A stretch of DNA of 64,000 nucleotides from Chlorobiota bacterium (GTDB lineage Bacteria > Bacteroidota > Ignavibacteria > OLB7). The stretch's first letter is position 1; each line of letters opens with the position of its first letter. Of the stretch, positions 61,398 through 64,000 are shown piece after piece. The DNA is taken from contig JAQBOZ010000005.1 in the NCBI GenBank assembly GCA_028287785.1, forward strand, positions 1 through 64,000. The letters are read 5' to 3'. The notes beneath the pieces are model-generated. The model was given only the letters and a program-made list of their open reading frames with translations. It ran no database searches and was not told the origin of the DNA. The position numbers and the translations under genes are program-made.

Positions 61398-63083
61398 CTA
61401 TTTACGCTTGTTGAACCGGATATTCTTCACGCGCCCCACCGACACCAGCATCGCGATCACTCGTCCATCGCGATTGCGTTCGAACGTCACAGTGTTCAGG
61501 TAGAACTGATCGCCGGAGAACTCATCATTGCCGACGGGAGTCAGCAGAGCAGAATCCAGCGAGCGGTGCCTGGCAATGAGCTCCCCCTTCCCGGCCGAGA
61601 TCGAGAAGGCGCTTTCAAGCTCGGGAGCATAATATTCACCGGCGTAATCTCCCAGCTTATCGGCCGGAAGCTCGAAGTGCGCCACGCGGCTGGCCGGATG
61701 ATCGCCGCCCTGATGCAGCGTCATCGTCGTGATGGGGCCGGCAGATCCGCGATGAAACGTAAAAAAGGCACCGACCTCCTTCGAGAAGAATGTCGTGTCG
61801 GATGATGCGAATATCTCATTCCGCCCCTGCCCCGTCGCCTGCGCGTAGAAATGCCCCTCCTCCCGCGAAAATGTGATGACGAAATCCTTTGCCTCGTCCA
61901 TTGCGAAATCCCCCGCATAGGCATCGAATATCGTCGGGTCGATCGCCTTGATCTTCATATCCGCCACCGACGCCGGCGGCGCCCCCTTCACGGGGGAAGC
62001 GGGAAGCATCAGGGCAAGGACATTGCGTGCAAGGCGGGTCGGGTTGCTGGCGCCCAGATTGCTCAGGACCGCTATCGAAAGATGCTCCGATGGAATCCGT
62101 ATAAGCTCCGCGCGATAGCCACCCCATGCGCCGCCGTGGCTGATGGCATCCAACCCGCGGACGGTTGTTTTCATAAGACCGAGACCATAATCGAGCGTAT
62201 CCCCGTTCTTCAATATCCCCCACTGCATCAGCGCCTTCGGCAACCCCGCGCCGCCGATACGCGGCGTATAGAAATTCTCGTCCCATTTCAGCAGATCCTC
62301 CACGCTGGTGTTCACGCCGCCATCGCCATTCTGCTCCCAGTAGGAGACATCGCGATGGTAGGTTCCGCTGTCATCGGGAGAATAGGCGACGGCGCGGTCC
62401 GGCACCAGCGTGGTGTGGTTATCGACAAATGTGGTGTGGGACATTCCGAGCGGCCTGAAGATATTTTCGGCGGCAAAATTCCTGAGCGATTTTCCACCGG
62501 CCCTCTCCACAATCTGCGATGCAAGAAAATATCCCGAATTGCTGTAAAGAAATTCCGAGCCCGGCTCAAAATTCAGCGCCGTCTGCCGTATTATCGCCTG
62601 GAGCGCATCCCTCGGCGTGGTAACATCATCGATATCGTAGCCGCTCATCGCCATCAACTGGATATAATCGCGGATGCCGCTTGTGTGGTTGAGGATATTA
62701 CGGATCGAGATGGGATGTCCGTAATCGGGAAGCTCCGGAATATATTTTCGAATATCATCGTCCAGCGAGAGCTTTCCCTGCTGCGCCAGCAGCACAATGC
62801 AGGCCGCTGTAAACTGCTTCGATGTCGATCCGATGTCGAATATCGTCCCCGGATTGATTTTTACATCATGTTCCAGATCGGCCAGACCATATCCTTTCGA
62901 ATAGATGATCTCCCCCTTCCGGTAGATAGCCATCGCGCATCCCGGAGATCCGCCATGCGTGAAACCGGCAAAGATGGAATCGATTTTTCTGGTGAGCGGA
63001 GCCGGAATTTTCTGCGCGGCCGTTGGAACAACGAGGGCAATGCAGGCGATAAGGAGCACGACGGGATATGCACGTGGGAGCAT
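61398..63083 (-). CDS. Secreted serine hydrolase (beta-lactamase/PBP fold)
   Basis: 561 aa from ATG 63083, where a signal peptide begins (PVVLLIACIALVVPTAAQ). Catalytic motifs: SxxK in IGSTSKQFTAAC, YxN in YSNSGYFLASQIV, and a Gly-rich motif HGGAWGGYRAEL replacing HTG. A C-terminal beta domain (about 370-561; DYAGEYYAPELESAFSISAG) is the lipocalin-like extension of this family. It lacks a T9SS tail, unlike the hydrolase at 15.3 kb. Possible D-aminopeptidase or esterase; substrate unknown. Confidence 0.88.
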   Translation of the reverse strand: MLPRAYPVVLLIACIALVVPTAAQKIPAPLTRKIDSIFAGFTHGGSPGCAMAIYRKGEIIYSKGYGLADLEHDVKINPGTIFDIGSTSKQFTAACIVLLAQQGKLSLDDDIRKYIPELPDYGHPISIRNILNHTSGIRDYIQLMAMSGYDIDDVTTPRDALQAIIRQTALNFEPGSEFLYSNSGYFLASQIVERAGGKSLRNFAAENIFRPLGMSHTTFVDNHTTLVPDRAVAYSPDDSGTYHRDVSYWEQNGDGGVNTSVEDLLKWDENFYTPRIGGAGLPKALMQWGILKNGDTLDYGLGLMKTTVRGLDAISHGGAWGGYRAELIRIPSEHLSIAVLSNLGASNPTRLARNVLALMLPASPVKGAPPASVADMKIKAIDPTIFDAYAGDFAMDEAKDFVITFSREEGHFYAQATGQGRNEIFASSDTTFFSKEVGAFFTFHRGSAGPITTMTLHQGGDHPASRVAHFELPADKLGDYAGEYYAPELESAFSISAGKGELIARHRSLDSALLTPVGNDEFSGDQFYLNTVTFERNRDGRVIAMLVSVGRVKNIRFNKRK

Positions 63084-63482
63084 GATTTCCAGTGAGAATG
63101 GATAGAATAATTCGGGCGGAACCTCCGCGGCAGCGGAGCCGTTGGAATATGAGATGGAGACAGGGGAATCCCGTTCCACGATGCCGCAACGTCATGGCAT
63201 CTCTTCCGGTAACGGATGGTGGCTACGCTCATTGAAACCATTGGTTGCAATCGCAAACTCTTCATGGGAGGGGCCGTTGGCGCATCAATCGAAGCGGGTC
63301 CGGATTTCTTTCAGAAGCTCTGTCATTTCCGGGATTTCGATCGATATCCGGGCTTACAATTAGCAACCGCAGCCTCCGGCAACTTCCGCGCCGCGCCCGC
63401 GTGAATGCCCGTAACCAGCCCCGAAACCGCTGGCTCACATCATTCCCGATCGGGGGATTATTCACATCATCAGGGAGCAACC
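63084..63482. other. Intergenic stretch, nothing recognised
   Basis: Divergent promoter region between the serine hydrolase and the SnoaL-like gene. Short open frames only. Confidence 0.5.
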
Positions 63483-63878
63483 ATGAACGGCGTTGAAACG
63501 GTCAGACGCTATTTCGATCTGGCGGAGAATTTTTCGAGTGACGCGGATGAATTATTGGAGATTATTCATCCCGATATCATCGCCACCGAATATCCCAATG
63601 CGCTTTCTCCACGCATGCGGAGCCGGACATTCCCGGAGATGCAGGCCGGGCTCAAGGCGGGCGGGACAATGCTCAAATGGCAGCGGTTCGATATTCAGCG
63701 GTCGTTCGAATGCAATGCCATGCTGATTGTGGAGACGCAGTGGACGGGGGAGATGAAGATCAGCGCGGGACCGCTGAAGGAGGGTCGGATCCTTACCGCG
63801 CATATCTGTTTTTTCTTCGAGTTTCAGAATGGCCGGATTATTCGTCACCGGAACTACGACTGCTATGAGGCATTCTGA
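63483..63878 (+). CDS. SnoaL-like/NTF2-fold protein
   Basis: 131 aa from ATG 63483 with AGGGAG upstream; the open frame from 63405 is not supported. NTF2-like pattern: VETVRRYFDLAENFSSDADE, LLEIIHPDIIATEYP, then ICFFFEFQNGRIIRHRNYDC. This family includes small cone-shaped binding proteins and cyclases; the specific role is unknown. Confidence 0.82.
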   Translation: MNGVETVRRYFDLAENFSSDADELLEIIHPDIIATEYPNALSPRMRSRTFPEMQAGLKAGGTMLKWQRFDIQRSFECNAMLIVETQWTGEMKISAGPLKEGRILTAHICFFFEFQNGRIIRHRNYDCYEAF

Positions 63879-64000
63879 CAACACATTCTTTTACCGGTGC
63901 TGCCGAGCGCATCGGTTCATGACGTGCATCGACTACGGTTGCGCGACGATATGGCGGGAATAGGCGTATTGGATGATATGGCGGTAATAAATACTCCACA

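Overview
The window looks like a chromosome segment from a high-GC member of the Bacteroidota/Chlorobiota/Kapabacteria lineage. Three secreted proteins end in a type IX secretion (Por) sorting domain: the PhoD-like phosphatase, the first serine hydrolase and the repeat-propeller protein. Several genes and the tRNA are preceded by TAnnTTTG, the Bacteroidota-type -7 box. The integrase is of the Bacteroidota tyrosine-recombinase type. No rRNA or core marker gene is present, so the exact taxon is open.

The left chromosome (1-20.9 kb) carries a serpin fragment, a DUF2339 membrane protein, an M50-like protease fused to TPRs, a NarL-type two-component pair, three tandem paralogous exported proteins with triplicated promoters, an FAD oxidoreductase, a Kir potassium channel, a decayed SMI1/KNR4 gene, two T9SS-cargo hydrolases separated by 92-bp tandem repeats, a MarR-like regulator, a methionine synthase without its cobalamin half, an isochorismatase-like hydrolase and a small membrane protein. 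The right chromosome (about 58.3-64 kb) carries a VOC protein, a T9SS propeller protein, a second serine hydrolase and a SnoaL-like protein.

Between them lies a genomic island of about 35 kb (20,938-56,082). It is inserted in the 3' end of tRNA-Val(CAC), bounded by a 21-bp direct repeat of the tRNA end, and encodes its integrase next to the right end. Paired CGGGTAAGA motifs lie inside both ends and may be arm sites. Sequence just outside the right end is colinear with the island's own left end, so a decayed second element of the same family seems to sit in tandem.

The island cargo is modular: an Xis-like regulator; a SocA/Panacea antitoxin with an unknown partner; a HigB-HigA-SecB-like toxin-antitoxin-chaperone operon; a STAND NTPase and a TPR-LuxR protein facing a minus-strand set that includes a subtilase, a papain-like protease and membrane proteins; and a five-gene set of Ser/Thr kinase, TPR protein, single-TRD HsdS, HsdM with a destroyed catalytic motif (NPPF to RPSF) and a 1323-residue protein with a nuclease-like N-terminus. 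No HsdR is present. The last two modules are the best candidates for undescribed, probably anti-phage, systems. IS256 and IS3 elements, intact and decayed, are scattered between modules.
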